A DNA stretch of 41,656 bases from an uncultured Campylobacter sp. GTDB lineage: Bacteria > Campylobacterota > Campylobacteria > Campylobacterales > Campylobacteraceae. Positions 7,612-15,709 of the stretch are shown here, piece by piece. The position numbers were made by a program, and so were the translations under genes. Numbering within the stretch: position 1 is the stretch's first letter; each line of letters opens with the position of its first letter. The stretch is from the NCBI RefSeq assembly GCF_938045775.1, contig NZ_CALIBH010000286.1:1-41656 (forward strand), written 5' to 3'. The notes below the pieces were generated by a model that searched no databases, had not been told where the DNA came from, and was given only the letters and a program-made list of their open reading frames with translations.

Positions 7612-9131
7612 TATTTAACCTCCACACTGATGTTGCTATCGTAAAAGACGGTTTTATTACCCTCTTGTAGCGCGATTGTTTTAGTATCCACGCCATACAC
7701 CTCTTTTTTACTGATATCCTCTAAAAGCTCGGTCATCTGCTTATCGTTTTTGGTGCGCACCTGAACAGTTAGAGTCCTATTCTCATCACCGATCCTAACC
7801 ATATTGCCCTTATTTTTAACGACCATATTGGTTAGCTCAAAAATAGAAACACCCTTCATAGCGTAATTATTTTTCTTATCTAAGATGGCATTAATTAGAT
7901 CGCGCCTGTCGTTAAGCTCCTTACCACTCTTAGCAGCCTGAGCATTTACCTCTTTAGTCTCTTTATCCAAACGCGCATTTTCTGCTCTAGCAGGAACCAT
8001 TTGATCTTCTAAACCCTGATATTCGCTAGTTTTATCGTTAGCTACCATATTATTATAATATCCATAGCCGAAGTTATACGCAGGATACACAGCGCCAAGT
8101 AAGCAGCCTAGCAGCATATAGCCTATCAGCTTACCGGTTGATCTTTGAGTCAAAGGCGGAGGTCTCATAAACGGCGAGTAGTTGTGATCGTCGTCTTTAG
8201 TAACCAAATAATCTTGACCTACCAAGAACATCAAAATATCTAGCTGAGTGAGCGGATAATCTTTTGCGTTGATTGCAACGTTAAAATTAAAATCCTTGTA
8301 TCTTAGCTTTAGATTATTTTCTACGAAAACCTCGATCGCAGGAATTTTACCGATATCCGTTCCAATATAGACATTTTGAATATTGACGTTGTAAATTTTA
8401 CTAATACCGTTCAATACGTCGTTGATGTAGTAAAACATATCGTCAAAAATTTGGATCATATAATCGCGTTCGGTCGGATTTTCTAAATTTACTCCCTGTT
8501 TGGAGAGCAGTCTATAAAAGCTCTCTTCATCGACTCTGCTACCGACTAGCTCGACATATTTTTCATGCAAAAATTTTAGGTTATATCTTACTTGACGAGA
8601 TTGAAAATATTCGCCGTTTTGATACACTACCAAAAACGCATCGTCGCGCTGCAAGTAGATGAAGCAGTCGATTCCGTCGCGAGTTAGGACGCCTCTATTA
8701 TACAAGCCCTCGTATAAAAACGGAGCCATAGCCACATAGTCGATGTAGTTCGTCCTAGCGGCGATCGCATCGAATTCTGAAGTGAGTTTGGCATTATCTA
8801 CGACAAAGACGTTGAAAATTCTATCGTCGCCGCCAGCGCCTATTACCTCACTATAGGTGATTTTGTAATCCAAAGCGGTGTCAAGCCCCAGCTCCTCATA
8901 CACCTTAACGACGATCGCATCTAAAAGATCCGCGTCCTCTACCGATCTGCTTATCTCGACCGTCGCAGTCATTATATCCTTATACGGAATATATGAGACG
9001 TAAGTTTCCTTCGCACGATTCGCTTTTGAGAAGTCGTGCTCGAAAACTTCATTCTCACTTAGACCGAATATGGTTTGCGTGACTTTGTTAATCGCAACAA
9101 TCGAACTAGCATTTTTACTATTCTTTGCCAT
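7611..9131 (-). CDS. MshI-like PilM/PilN-type fusion protein, first gene of the pilus operon
   Basis: 506 residues from the ATG at 9131, which follows a GGAG-type ribosome-binding site; the open frame extends further upstream without support. Residues 1-320 form a soluble actin-like PilM/MshI-type region, where DAIAARTNYIDYVAMAPFLY resembles the inter-lobe part of that fold. A membrane helix (about 333-352, KLIGYMLLGCLLGAVYP) follows, then a periplasmic coiled coil (about 365-410) and a PilN-like C-terminal domain. The combination of PilM and PilN roles in one chain is what MshI does in MSHA systems. The gene starts 63 bp from the end of era and leads a nine-gene overlapping operon. Confidence 0.75.
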   Translation of the reverse strand: MAKNSKNASSIVAINKVTQTIFGLSENEVFEHDFSKANRAKETYVSYIPYKDIMTATVEISRSVEDADLLDAIVVKVYEELGLDTALDYKITYSEVIGAGGDDRIFNVFVVDNAKLTSEFDAIAARTNYIDYVAMAPFLYEGLYNRGVLTRDGIDCFIYLQRDDAFLVVYQNGEYFQSRQVRYNLKFLHEKYVELVGSRVDEESFYRLLSKQGVNLENPTERDYMIQIFDDMFYYINDVLNGISKIYNVNIQNVYIGTDIGKIPAIEVFVENNLKLRYKDFNFNVAINAKDYPLTQLDILMFLVGQDYLVTKDDDHNYSPFMRPPPLTQRSTGKLIGYMLLGCLLGAVYPAYNFGYGYYNNMVANDKTSEYQGLEDQMVPARAENARLDKETKEVNAQAAKSGKELNDRRDLINAILDKKNNYAMKGVSIFELTNMVVKNKGNMVRIGDENRTLTVQVRTKNDKQMTELLEDISKKEVYGVDTKTIALQEGNKTVFYDSNISVEVK

Positions 9132-9193
9132 AACACTCCACTTCCAAATGAAATTTTCTACGCTGCTAATACTAATAGAAATAAAATAAAATG

Positions 9194-10063
9194 TCAATAG
9201 ATAAAATCGGTTTTTACCCTAAATTCGTCATTTTTCCAGCTTTTTTTTACAAAAACTGTTAATTTTAAGTAAATTTTGACCTTAGAAAAATTTGAAATTA
9301 ACTTTTTGGCTCGAATTCCGATCCGCTTGATCGCCTCGCCGTTTTTGCCGATCAACATCTCTTTGTGTGAATTGCTGTCCGTTATGATCCTCGCATAGAC
9401 CGAGATTAGACCGGGTTTTTCCACTATTTTTTCCATCACGACGTCGCTGCAATATGGGATCTCGTCGCTCATACTCTCAAAGATCGCTTCAAGTATGAAG
9501 TCACGATAAATTTCACGCTCATTGGTTGCGCTTAAAATTTCAGGATCGTAAAAATACTCATGTTCGGGCAAAATTTTACAAATTTCGTCCAAAACCTGCT
9601 TTTTATAGACCTTTTTTTTGATGCTAACGGGGATTATCGCTTCGAATTTATCGGCAAATTTTTGATATTGCAGCAGCTTTTGCACGATCTTTTTGTCGTT
9701 TGCTTCGTCAATTTTAGTTAAAATCACGATATGTTTGGTGCCTGCGTTTAAATTTAAAAATTTTTCGTATTCAGAGGTATCGTCGTGCACGGGCGCCAAA
9801 AACAGCACCAGATCGCAGCCCTCAATCGCCCCGAGCGCCACTTCGACCATCAGCTTATTCATCAGCTTGGCGCTTTCGTGCAGCCCCGGCGTGTCCGTGA
9901 AAATCATCTGATCTGCGCCGTTCATCGCGATGCCGTTAATCTTACGGCGCGTGGCGTTAATTTTATGCGAGACTAGCGAAATTTTCTCGCCGCAGAGATA
10001 GTTTAATAGCGAGCTCTTGCCCGCATTCGTCCGCCCGATGAGCGTTACAAATCCGCTTTTCAT
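9194..10063 (-). CDS. era: GTPase Era
   Basis: 289-residue ribosome-assembly GTPase that binds the 3' end of 16S rRNA. I place the start at the ATG at 10063 (MKSGFVTLIG), preceded by AAGGA at a good distance; the 54 residues the frame could add upstream look like translated filler. G1 is GRTNAGKS (10-17), a threonine-containing switch I lies at NATRRKI, G3 is DTPG (57-60) and G4 is TKID (116-119) in place of NKxD. The C-terminal KH domain has GKNGEAIK (239-246). Era follows hslU in C. jejuni too. The protein is probably essential and cytoplasmic. Confidence 0.95.
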   Translation of the reverse strand: MKSGFVTLIGRTNAGKSSLLNYLCGEKISLVSHKINATRRKINGIAMNGADQMIFTDTPGLHESAKLMNKLMVEVALGAIEGCDLVLFLAPVHDDTSEYEKFLNLNAGTKHIVILTKIDEANDKKIVQKLLQYQKFADKFEAIIPVSIKKKVYKKQVLDEICKILPEHEYFYDPEILSATNEREIYRDFILEAIFESMSDEIPYCSDVVMEKIVEKPGLISVYARIITDSNSHKEMLIGKNGEAIKRIGIRAKKLISNFSKVKIYLKLTVFVKKSWKNDEFRVKTDFIY

Positions 10064-10572
10064 ATTTTCCTTAAATTTATAAATTTTATCTTGAGACCGC
10101 AGCGTTAAGCTCCGATGGGCAAATTTAAAATCTCTCTTCGTGCAAATCGGCTCTTGCACGAGCGGCAAAATTTTAAAATTCCGCCGCCGTATAAGCAAAT
10201 GAAATTTTAAAATTTCAAGCTGCACGGTAGCGGTAAATTCCGCTCCCCTAGGCGCAAAATATTATCTATTTCAAATTTTGCGCGCCGTAAATTTTGCGGC
10301 TTCACAAACTAGCAACGAAATTTTAAATTTCATCCCACGACTACATTATATATAGTCCGCACCGCGCAGAATTAAATCATCCTTGAAATTTTACAATCTT
10401 AAAATTTCAAAGCATCGTCAAATTTAAAAGGACGAAATTCTGCGCATTTTAAAATTCCGCTACATTTTGCGCCCGAAATTCCAGCGCTTTGCAAATTCTA
10501 AGAGCGCATAATTTTCGCTATCCGCAAAATTCCGCGACTCTTCAGAATTCTAAGAGTAGCTACCGTGCCGCC
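10064..10572. other. Non-coding filler between era and hslU, rich in AAATTT words
   Basis: About 500 bases without a credible gene. They consist of short GC-rich segments separated by AAATTTTA, AAATTTC and GAATTC words. A perfect 16-bp palindrome, GAAATTTTAAAATTTC, lies at 10201-10216. I see no terminator or clear promoter. The same composition recurs in the other long gaps of this window. Confidence 0.6.
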
Positions 10573-11892
10573 TTATAAAATGTATTTCGCCAGATCCTCG
10601 TCGCTTGCGATGTCTGCGAGCTTTTCGCTTACGAGCTTTTCATCCACGACGATCTTTTGCCCTTTAAGCTTATCGGCTTCGAAGCTGATATCCTCAAGCA
10701 CCTTTTCCATTATCGTATGCAGCCTTCTAGCGCCGATGTCTTCTACTTTTTCATTCGTGCTCGCCGCAAATTTCGCGATCGCCTTGACCCCGTTCTCGCT
10801 AAATTCCAGCTCGACGCCCTCGGTCTTTAAAAGCGCCGAGTACTGCTTAAGAAGCGAATTTTTTGGCTTGGTTAAAATTTCGCACAACGCCGCCTCGTCT
10901 AAGCTGTCAAGCTCGACGCGAAGCGGAAAGCGCCCCTGAAGCTCAGGGATTAGATCGCTCGGCTTGCTGATATGAAAGGCGCCCGCTGCGATAAAAAGGA
11001 TGTGGTCGGTGTCGATATTGCCAAATTTCGTGCTTACGCTGCTGCCCTCCACGATCGGAAGCAGATCGCGCTGCACCCCCTCTTTGCTCGGATCCTGCCT
11101 GCCGCTATTGCCGCTTGAGACCGCCACCTTATCGATCTCGTCGATAAAGATGATGCCCTCGTTTTGCGCGCGCCTAACGGCTTCGGTTTTGATGCTCTCC
11201 ATATCCAAGACTTTTTCGCTAGCCTCGCTTTTGAGGGCAACCTTGGCGTCTTTGACCTTCATCTCTTTTTTGCTTTTGCGCGTCGAAATTCCGATTACTT
11301 TGATGAAGCTTTCCTGCATATTCGCCATCTCGGGCGGCAAATTCGGATTTGACTCAAGCGCATTTTCGCTTACTTCTATCTCGATGCTAAGATCGTCCAG
11401 ATCGCCGCGCTCGAGCTTAGCGGCCATCTTTTCGTAGCTTTTTTCGTAATCTGCGACCTTCTCCTCGCTTGCGCCGCGCGGAAGCGGCGGAAGGACTTTT
11501 TCTAAAATTTTACGCTTGATGTAATCATCGATCTTGTCTTTGTTTTTTTCAAATTCCTCGCCGCGCACTAAATTTACCGACGCGGCGGCCAGATCGCGCA
11601 CCATGCTCTCCACGTCGCGCCCCACGAAGCCCACCTCGGTGTATTTGCTAGCCTCGACCTTAATAAAAGGAAGTCCAAACATCTTCGAAAGCCTGCGCGC
11701 GATCTCGGTCTTACCTACGCCGGTAGAGCCGATCATCAGGATGTTTTTGGGCATCACCTCGTTTTTCATCTCATCTTCGAGCGCCATTCTGCGGTAACGA
11801 TTTCGCAAAGCCACAGCTATCGTGCGTTTAGCGCTATTTTGTCCGATTATATATTCGTCTAGTTTCTCTACGATCTGCTTTGGCGTCATCAT
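10573..11892 (-). CDS. hslU: ATP-dependent protease ATPase subunit HslU
   Basis: AAA+ unfoldase that feeds substrates to the HslV peptidase. From the ATG at 11892 the protein has 439 residues, normal for the family. A second ATG follows directly, and ATGATGA overlaps the hslV stop. Visible are Walker A GSTGVGKT within MIGSTGVGKTEIARR, the pore-loop region VGRDVESMVRDLAA, a variable I domain (about 110-240), Walker B IIFIDEID, and the sensor and C-terminal region ending SDEDLAKYIL, whose hydrophobic tail docks into HslV. It is the third gene of the rplI-hslV-hslU run. Confidence 0.96.
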   Translation of the reverse strand: MMTPKQIVEKLDEYIIGQNSAKRTIAVALRNRYRRMALEDEMKNEVMPKNILMIGSTGVGKTEIARRLSKMFGLPFIKVEASKYTEVGFVGRDVESMVRDLAAASVNLVRGEEFEKNKDKIDDYIKRKILEKVLPPLPRGASEEKVADYEKSYEKMAAKLERGDLDDLSIEIEVSENALESNPNLPPEMANMQESFIKVIGISTRKSKKEMKVKDAKVALKSEASEKVLDMESIKTEAVRRAQNEGIIFIDEIDKVAVSSGNSGRQDPSKEGVQRDLLPIVEGSSVSTKFGNIDTDHILFIAAGAFHISKPSDLIPELQGRFPLRVELDSLDEAALCEILTKPKNSLLKQYSALLKTEGVELEFSENGVKAIAKFAASTNEKVEDIGARRLHTIMEKVLEDISFEADKLKGQKIVVDEKLVSEKLADIASDEDLAKYIL

Positions 11893-12437
11893 CTCTTTTC
11901 GTCCCAAATTGCGTATGTTTTGATATTTTCGTTCGTGTAAATGCAAATCTCGCCCGCGATCTTAAGGCTCTGCTTTACTAGCTCCTCTTCGTCTAGACTA
12001 GCAAATTTATCCAAAGCTCGCGCCGCGCTAAGAGCGTAATTTCCGCCGCTTCCGATCGCCGCGATCTTGCCGTCGTCCGGCTCTACCACATCGCCCGTAC
12101 CGCTAAGCAGAAAGATATTTTTGCGGTCCAGCACCAGCATCATCGCTTCGAGCTTTCGCAGATATTTATCCTTGCGCCACTGCTTGCTAAATTCTATCAC
12201 AGCCCTTAAAAGATCACCCTTTGCGCCGTCTAGGCACTTCTCAAACATATCAAAAAGATTAAACGCATCGGCGGTGCTGCCCGCAAAGCCCGCTAAAACA
12301 TTGCCTTCTTTGCCGATCTTTCGAATTTTAGTCGCATTGCCCTTTAAGACGGTGTTTCCGAACGTAACCTGCCCGTCGCCGCCGATGACAGAGCCCTTCG
12401 CGCCTTTGTAAGCTAAAATGGTAGTCGCTTCAAACAC
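11889..12437 (-). CDS. hslV: ATP-dependent protease peptidase subunit HslV
   Basis: 182-residue N-terminal-nucleophile peptidase, two hexameric rings in the HslUV complex. The mature protein should begin at the threonine after MFEA or MFEAT (TTILAYKG); this short propeptide is characteristic of the Campylobacter/Helicobacter enzymes, since most HslV have only Met before Thr. GGDGQVTFGNTVLKG and the SGTGDVVEP segment are family hallmarks. It overlaps rplI by 8 bp and hslU by 4 bp. Confidence 0.96.
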   Translation of the reverse strand: MFEATTILAYKGAKGSVIGGDGQVTFGNTVLKGNATKIRKIGKEGNVLAGFAGSTADAFNLFDMFEKCLDGAKGDLLRAVIEFSKQWRKDKYLRKLEAMMLVLDRKNIFLLSGTGDVVEPDDGKIAAIGSGGNYALSAARALDKFASLDEEELVKQSLKIAGEICIYTNENIKTYAIWDEKR

Positions 12438-12873
12438 TAGCCACCTCTATCTCAAATTTAGCGCTTATGCCGTGCTTTAGCTTGGCATTTACGTCGTAGA
12501 TCCCGGTCGTTTTGATAGCCTCGGTCTCTAAAATTTTCTTATCGATTTCGATCCCCTTTTGCTCTTTTAGCGCGGTTGCGATCTCATCTTTGGTCACCGA
12601 GCCGAAAAGCGCGCCGCTCTCGCCCGTTTGTTTTACGATCTTTACGCGGATCTTAGCTAGCTCCTCGGCTAGTTTTTGCAGGCTTGCGACTTCGTATTTT
12701 TCAAGCTCGGCCTGTTTTTTCTTATCCGCTTCAAATTTACGCAAAACCTCCGTCGTAGCAGCCCTAGCGTAGCCTTTGCCGATTAGGAAGTTGTTGCCGT
12801 AGCCGTCCTTGACCTCCTTTACCTCGCCCGCCTTTCCGAGCCCCTTAACGTCTTTGATCAATAATACTTTCAT
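12430..12873 (-). CDS. rplI: 50S ribosomal protein L9
   Basis: 147 residues, normal for bL9. The N-terminal rRNA-binding domain reads MKVLLIKDVKGLGKAGE then VKDGYGNNFLIGKGYA, the diagnostic L9 signature. A long connecting helix with EADKKKQAELEKYE and a C-terminal domain follow. The start is preceded by AAAGGAT. It heads the rplI-hslV-hslU operon, and 175 bp of AT-rich sequence separates it from argG upstream. Confidence 0.96.
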   Translation of the reverse strand: MKVLLIKDVKGLGKAGEVKEVKDGYGNNFLIGKGYARAATTEVLRKFEADKKKQAELEKYEVASLQKLAEELAKIRVKIVKQTGESGALFGSVTKDEIATALKEQKGIEIDKKILETEAIKTTGIYDVNAKLKHGISAKFEIEVASV

Positions 12874-13048
12874 CCATTATCCTTTTAAATTTAGCTTTAA
12901 ATTTATAAAATTTTATAAGCGGCGCGGGCGGATCTAAAATTTCGTGAAATTTTATGAAATTTGCCCGCAGCCGCTCGCTACTTTTCCGATAAAATTTTAA
13001 AATTTCGTTTTGTGAAATTTGCCTGTCCGCCCTGCGGCAAAATTTCAG

Positions 13049-14269
13049 CTAAAGCTTGCGTCCGTTCTTGCCCGCGATGATAAATCTTAGCGCGCTTAGC
13101 TTGATAAATCCGTCGCCGTCTTTTTGATTAAAAACTTTATCCTCTTCAAACGTCACGAAATCGGTATTAAACAAACTATCGCTCTTGCTTTCCCTGCCCA
13201 GCACGGTCACGTTACCCTTATAAAGCTCTAGCTTAACCTTGCCGTTTACGTGCTCTTGGGATTTGTTTATCAGCTCTTGAAGCAGCAAGCGCTCCGGGCT
13301 GAACCAAAAGCCGTTGTAGATGAGCTCGGCGTAGCGCGGCATCAGATCGTCTTTTAGATGCGCCGCGCCGCGATCTAGCGTGATGCTCTCGATCGCGCGG
13401 TGAGCCTTTAGCATGATCGTGCCGCCCGGAGTTTCGTAGCAGCCGCGACTCTTCATACCGACGTAGCGATTTTCTACTAGATCGAGCCTGCCGATGCCGT
13501 TTTTAGCGCCGAGCTCGTTAAGCGCTGCTAGCATCTCGTGCGGCTTAAGCGCCTTGCCATTTAGCTTTACGGGATCGCCGTGTTTGTATTCAATCTCGAT
13601 GATCTCGCTCTTATCTGGCGCATTTTTAGGGCTTACGGTCCATCGCCACATATCCTCTTCAGGCGCATGGGCGGGATCTTCCAGCACCAAGCCCTCGTAG
13701 GAGATGTGAAGGATATTCGCATCCATCGAATACGGCGACTTGCCTGGCTTTGAAGCGATATCGATGCCGTTTTTCTTAGCGTAAGCAAGCAGCTTCTCGC
13801 GAGAGTTCAGATCCCACAGCCTCCACGGCGCAATCACCTTAATATCGGGATTTAGCGCATATGCGCCAAGCTCGAAGCGGACTTGGTCGTTACCCTTACC
13901 GGTCGCACCGTGGCTTATGGCGTCCGCGCCGGTTTTTTTAGCAATTTCAACTAGCTTTTTAGCAATCAACGGGCGCGCGATCGATGTGCCTAAAAGATAC
14001 TCGCCCTCATAGACGGCATTTGCGCGAAACATCGGGAACACGTAATCGCGCACAAATTCCTCGCGCAGATCCTCTACGAAAATATTTTCCTTTTTGATGC
14101 CCAGTTTCACAGCTTTGTTTTTGATCGGCTCCAAATCCTCGTTCTGACCGATATCTGCGGTGAAAGTCACCACATCGCAGCCGTAAGTATCGCCGAGCCA
14201 CTTTAAAATAATGCTAGTATCTAGTCCTCCGGAATACGCCAAAACGACCTTTTTTACATCTTTTGCCAT
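13049..14269 (-). CDS. argG: Argininosuccinate synthase
   Basis: 406 residues from the ATG at 14269 (MAKDVKKVVLAYSGG), which follows AAAGGA at six bases; the 100 residues the frame could add upstream are antisense to the S4 gene. It joins citrulline and aspartate at the cost of ATP to give argininosuccinate, the penultimate step of arginine synthesis. The PP-loop AYSGGLDTS lies near residues 11-19, and SHGATGKGNDQVRFE and the YSMDANILHISYEG segment are typical. Length equals that of other class I ArgG proteins. It is divergent from the S4 gene across 88 bp. Confidence 0.96.
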   Translation of the reverse strand: MAKDVKKVVLAYSGGLDTSIILKWLGDTYGCDVVTFTADIGQNEDLEPIKNKAVKLGIKKENIFVEDLREEFVRDYVFPMFRANAVYEGEYLLGTSIARPLIAKKLVEIAKKTGADAISHGATGKGNDQVRFELGAYALNPDIKVIAPWRLWDLNSREKLLAYAKKNGIDIASKPGKSPYSMDANILHISYEGLVLEDPAHAPEEDMWRWTVSPKNAPDKSEIIEIEYKHGDPVKLNGKALKPHEMLAALNELGAKNGIGRLDLVENRYVGMKSRGCYETPGGTIMLKAHRAIESITLDRGAAHLKDDLMPRYAELIYNGFWFSPERLLLQELINKSQEHVNGKVKLELYKGNVTVLGRESKSDSLFNTDFVTFEEDKVFNQKDGDGFIKLSALRFIIAGKNGRKL

Positions 14270-14298
14270 CTCAAATCCTTTACGTAAAATTTGGCGAA

Positions 14299-14304
14299 AT
14301 TCTA
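14299..14304 (-). promoter_or_regulatory. Putative -10 element for argG
   Basis: Read on the minus strand the sequence is TAGAAT, about 30 bases upstream of the argG ATG and preceded by a T-rich stretch, as in Campylobacter sigma-70 promoters that lack a -35 box. It lies in the divergent argG/S4 gap. Confidence 0.4.
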
Positions 14305-14357
14305 CCAAAAATAGTTTAATAGTTGCTTTTAAGGCAAATATCGCTAAACTCACGCTT

Positions 14358-14603
14358 ATGAGAATCGATAAATTTTTAAACGCAGTAAATATCACCAAGC
14401 GGCGCGCCATCAGCGAAGATATGTGCAAAAGCGGCGTCGTAGCCGTAAACGGCGTCATGGCAAAGCCCGCCAAAGAGCTTAAAATCGGCGACGTGATTAC
14501 GATAAGCTTTTTGGATAGAAAACAAAGCTTTAAAGTCTTAGCCTTTCCTAGCGCGAAAAATACGCCCAAAAGCGAGCAGGCAAAGTATGTCCAAGAGCTT
14601 TGA
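14358..14603 (+). CDS. S4-domain RNA-binding protein (Hsp15-like)
   Basis: 81 residues from the ATG at 14358 (MRIDKFLNAVNITKRRAIS); the frame is open further upstream only as a shadow of argG. Residues 1-60 form an S4 RNA-binding domain (MRIDKFL, SGVVAVNGVMAKPAKELKIGDVITI). Proteins of this size and domain include Hsp15 and YlmH-related factors that bind rRNA or stalled 50S subunits; the exact role is unknown. The last 17 bp overlap tsaE. The S4-tsaE-lptB order matches C. jejuni. Confidence 0.85.
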   Translation: MRIDKFLNAVNITKRRAISEDMCKSGVVAVNGVMAKPAKELKIGDVITISFLDRKQSFKVLAFPSAKNTPKSEQAKYVQEL

Positions 14604-14994
14604 ACTCATCTGCGGCGAGGATGAAATTTCACGCCTCGTGCAGGCTCTGCCAAAAAGCGGCATAATATTGCTAATCGGCGATCTTGCTAGCGGCAAAACG
14701 ACTCTTGCGCGCGCGATCGTGCGGGCTCACGGGTTAGACGAGCACGTGAGCTCACCTACGTTTTCGATCATGCAAAACTATGGCGAAATTTATCATTACG
14801 ACATCTATAACGGCGGCTGTGAGGGGATTTTAAAAAACGGACTATTTGAAAATTTATTTGAAGAGGGGCTTCATCTGATCGAGTGGGCGGATGAAAATTT
14901 GATAAATTTACTTAAAAAATATGAGCTTGATTTTTGCGTAGTGAGGATCACGCCGCACGCGCAAGGGCGAAAATACGAGGTAAGCTATGCATAA
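14587..14994 (+). CDS. tsaE: tRNA threonylcarbamoyladenosine biosynthesis ATPase TsaE
   Basis: 135-residue P-loop ATPase that works with TsaB and TsaD to make t6A37 on ANN-decoding tRNAs. Walker A is GDLASGKT (residues 31-38). A switch-like SSPTFSIMQNY and the HYDIYNGG and LIEWADEN segments are conserved in the YjeE/TsaE family. Cytoplasmic, usually essential. It overlaps the S4 gene by 17 bp and lptB by 8 bp. Confidence 0.93.
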   Translation: MSKSFELICGEDEISRLVQALPKSGIILLIGDLASGKTTLARAIVRAHGLDEHVSSPTFSIMQNYGEIYHYDIYNGGCEGILKNGLFENLFEEGLHLIEWADENLINLLKKYELDFCVVRITPHAQGRKYEVSYA

Positions 14995-15709
14995 ACTGGA
15001 AGTCAGGAGTCTAAAAAAAACCATAAAAGGCACGCCGATCATTAAGGGCATCTCGCTAGAGCTTTACAACGGCGAGATTGTAGGGCTGCTAGGGCCCAAT
15101 GGAGCGGGCAAAACCACGACATTTTATATGATCTGCGGGCTGATAAGCGCCAGCGGCGGCGATATCTTGCTTAATGAGAGCAGCATCGCAAAGGTTCCGC
15201 TTCATAAGCGCGCTAAGCTCGGCATCGGCTACCTACCGCAAGAAAGCAGCATCTTTAAGGAGCTTAGCGTTGAAGAAAATTTAATGCTTGCCGCGGAGAT
15301 TACCTATAAAAATAAAGCGGAGGCCTCACGAAAGGTCGATGAGATGTTAAATCTGCTCAACATCGAGCCGATCCGCCAGCGCAAAGGCGTGAGCCTAAGC
15401 GGCGGCGAGCGCAGACGCTGCGAAATCGCGCGAAGCCTAATGATAACGCCGAAATTCCTACTTTTGGACGAGCCGTTTGCAGGCGTTGATCCGATCGCTG
15501 TTAGCGACATCCAAAGCATCGTGCGCGATTTAAGCGATCTTGGCATCGGCGTGCTCATCACCGATCACAATGTCCGCGAAACGCTTGCGATCTGCGACCG
15601 CGCCTACGTCATCAAAGACGGCGAGCTTTTCGCAGGCGGCACCGCAAAAGAGATAGCTAACGATCCAAATGTCCGCAAATTCTACCTCGGCGAGGATTTT
15701 AGCATCTAA
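14987..15709 (+). CDS. lptB: LPS export ABC transporter ATP-binding protein LptB
   Basis: 240-residue ATPase that with LptFG extracts lipopolysaccharide from the inner membrane. Walker A GPNGAGKT (36-43), Q-loop Q85 in GYLPQESSIF, signature LSGGERRR (137-144), Walker B LLLDEPFAGVDP (158-168) and the His switch region LITDHNVRETL are all present. The GYLPQE and FAGVDP phrases are characteristic of LptB. In C. jejuni the next gene is rpoN; here the following kilobase is non-coding. Confidence 0.95.
   Translation: MHKLEVRSLKKTIKGTPIIKGISLELYNGEIVGLLGPNGAGKTTTFYMICGLISASGGDILLNESSIAKVPLHKRAKLGIGYLPQESSIFKELSVEENLMLAAEITYKNKAEASRKVDEMLNLLNIEPIRQRKGVSLSGGERRRCEIARSLMITPKFLLLDEPFAGVDPIAVSDIQSIVRDLSDLGIGVLITDHNVRETLAICDRAYVIKDGELFAGGTAKEIANDPNVRKFYLGEDFSI

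Noticed and set aside
1..9131. Complete general type II secretion system
   Set aside because: No GspC, GspG or GspL/M-type genes are seen, and the ExeA-like ATPase, TPR protein and gene order fit MSHA/Cts better.
10064..10225. N-terminal extension of Era by 54 residues
   Set aside because: The extension translates filler, while the ATG at 10063 has AAGGA upstream and starts exactly at the usual Era N terminus.
14270..14569. 100-residue N-terminal extension of ArgG
   Set aside because: It is antisense to the S4 gene; the ATG at 14269 has an AAAGGA site and gives the normal ArgG length.
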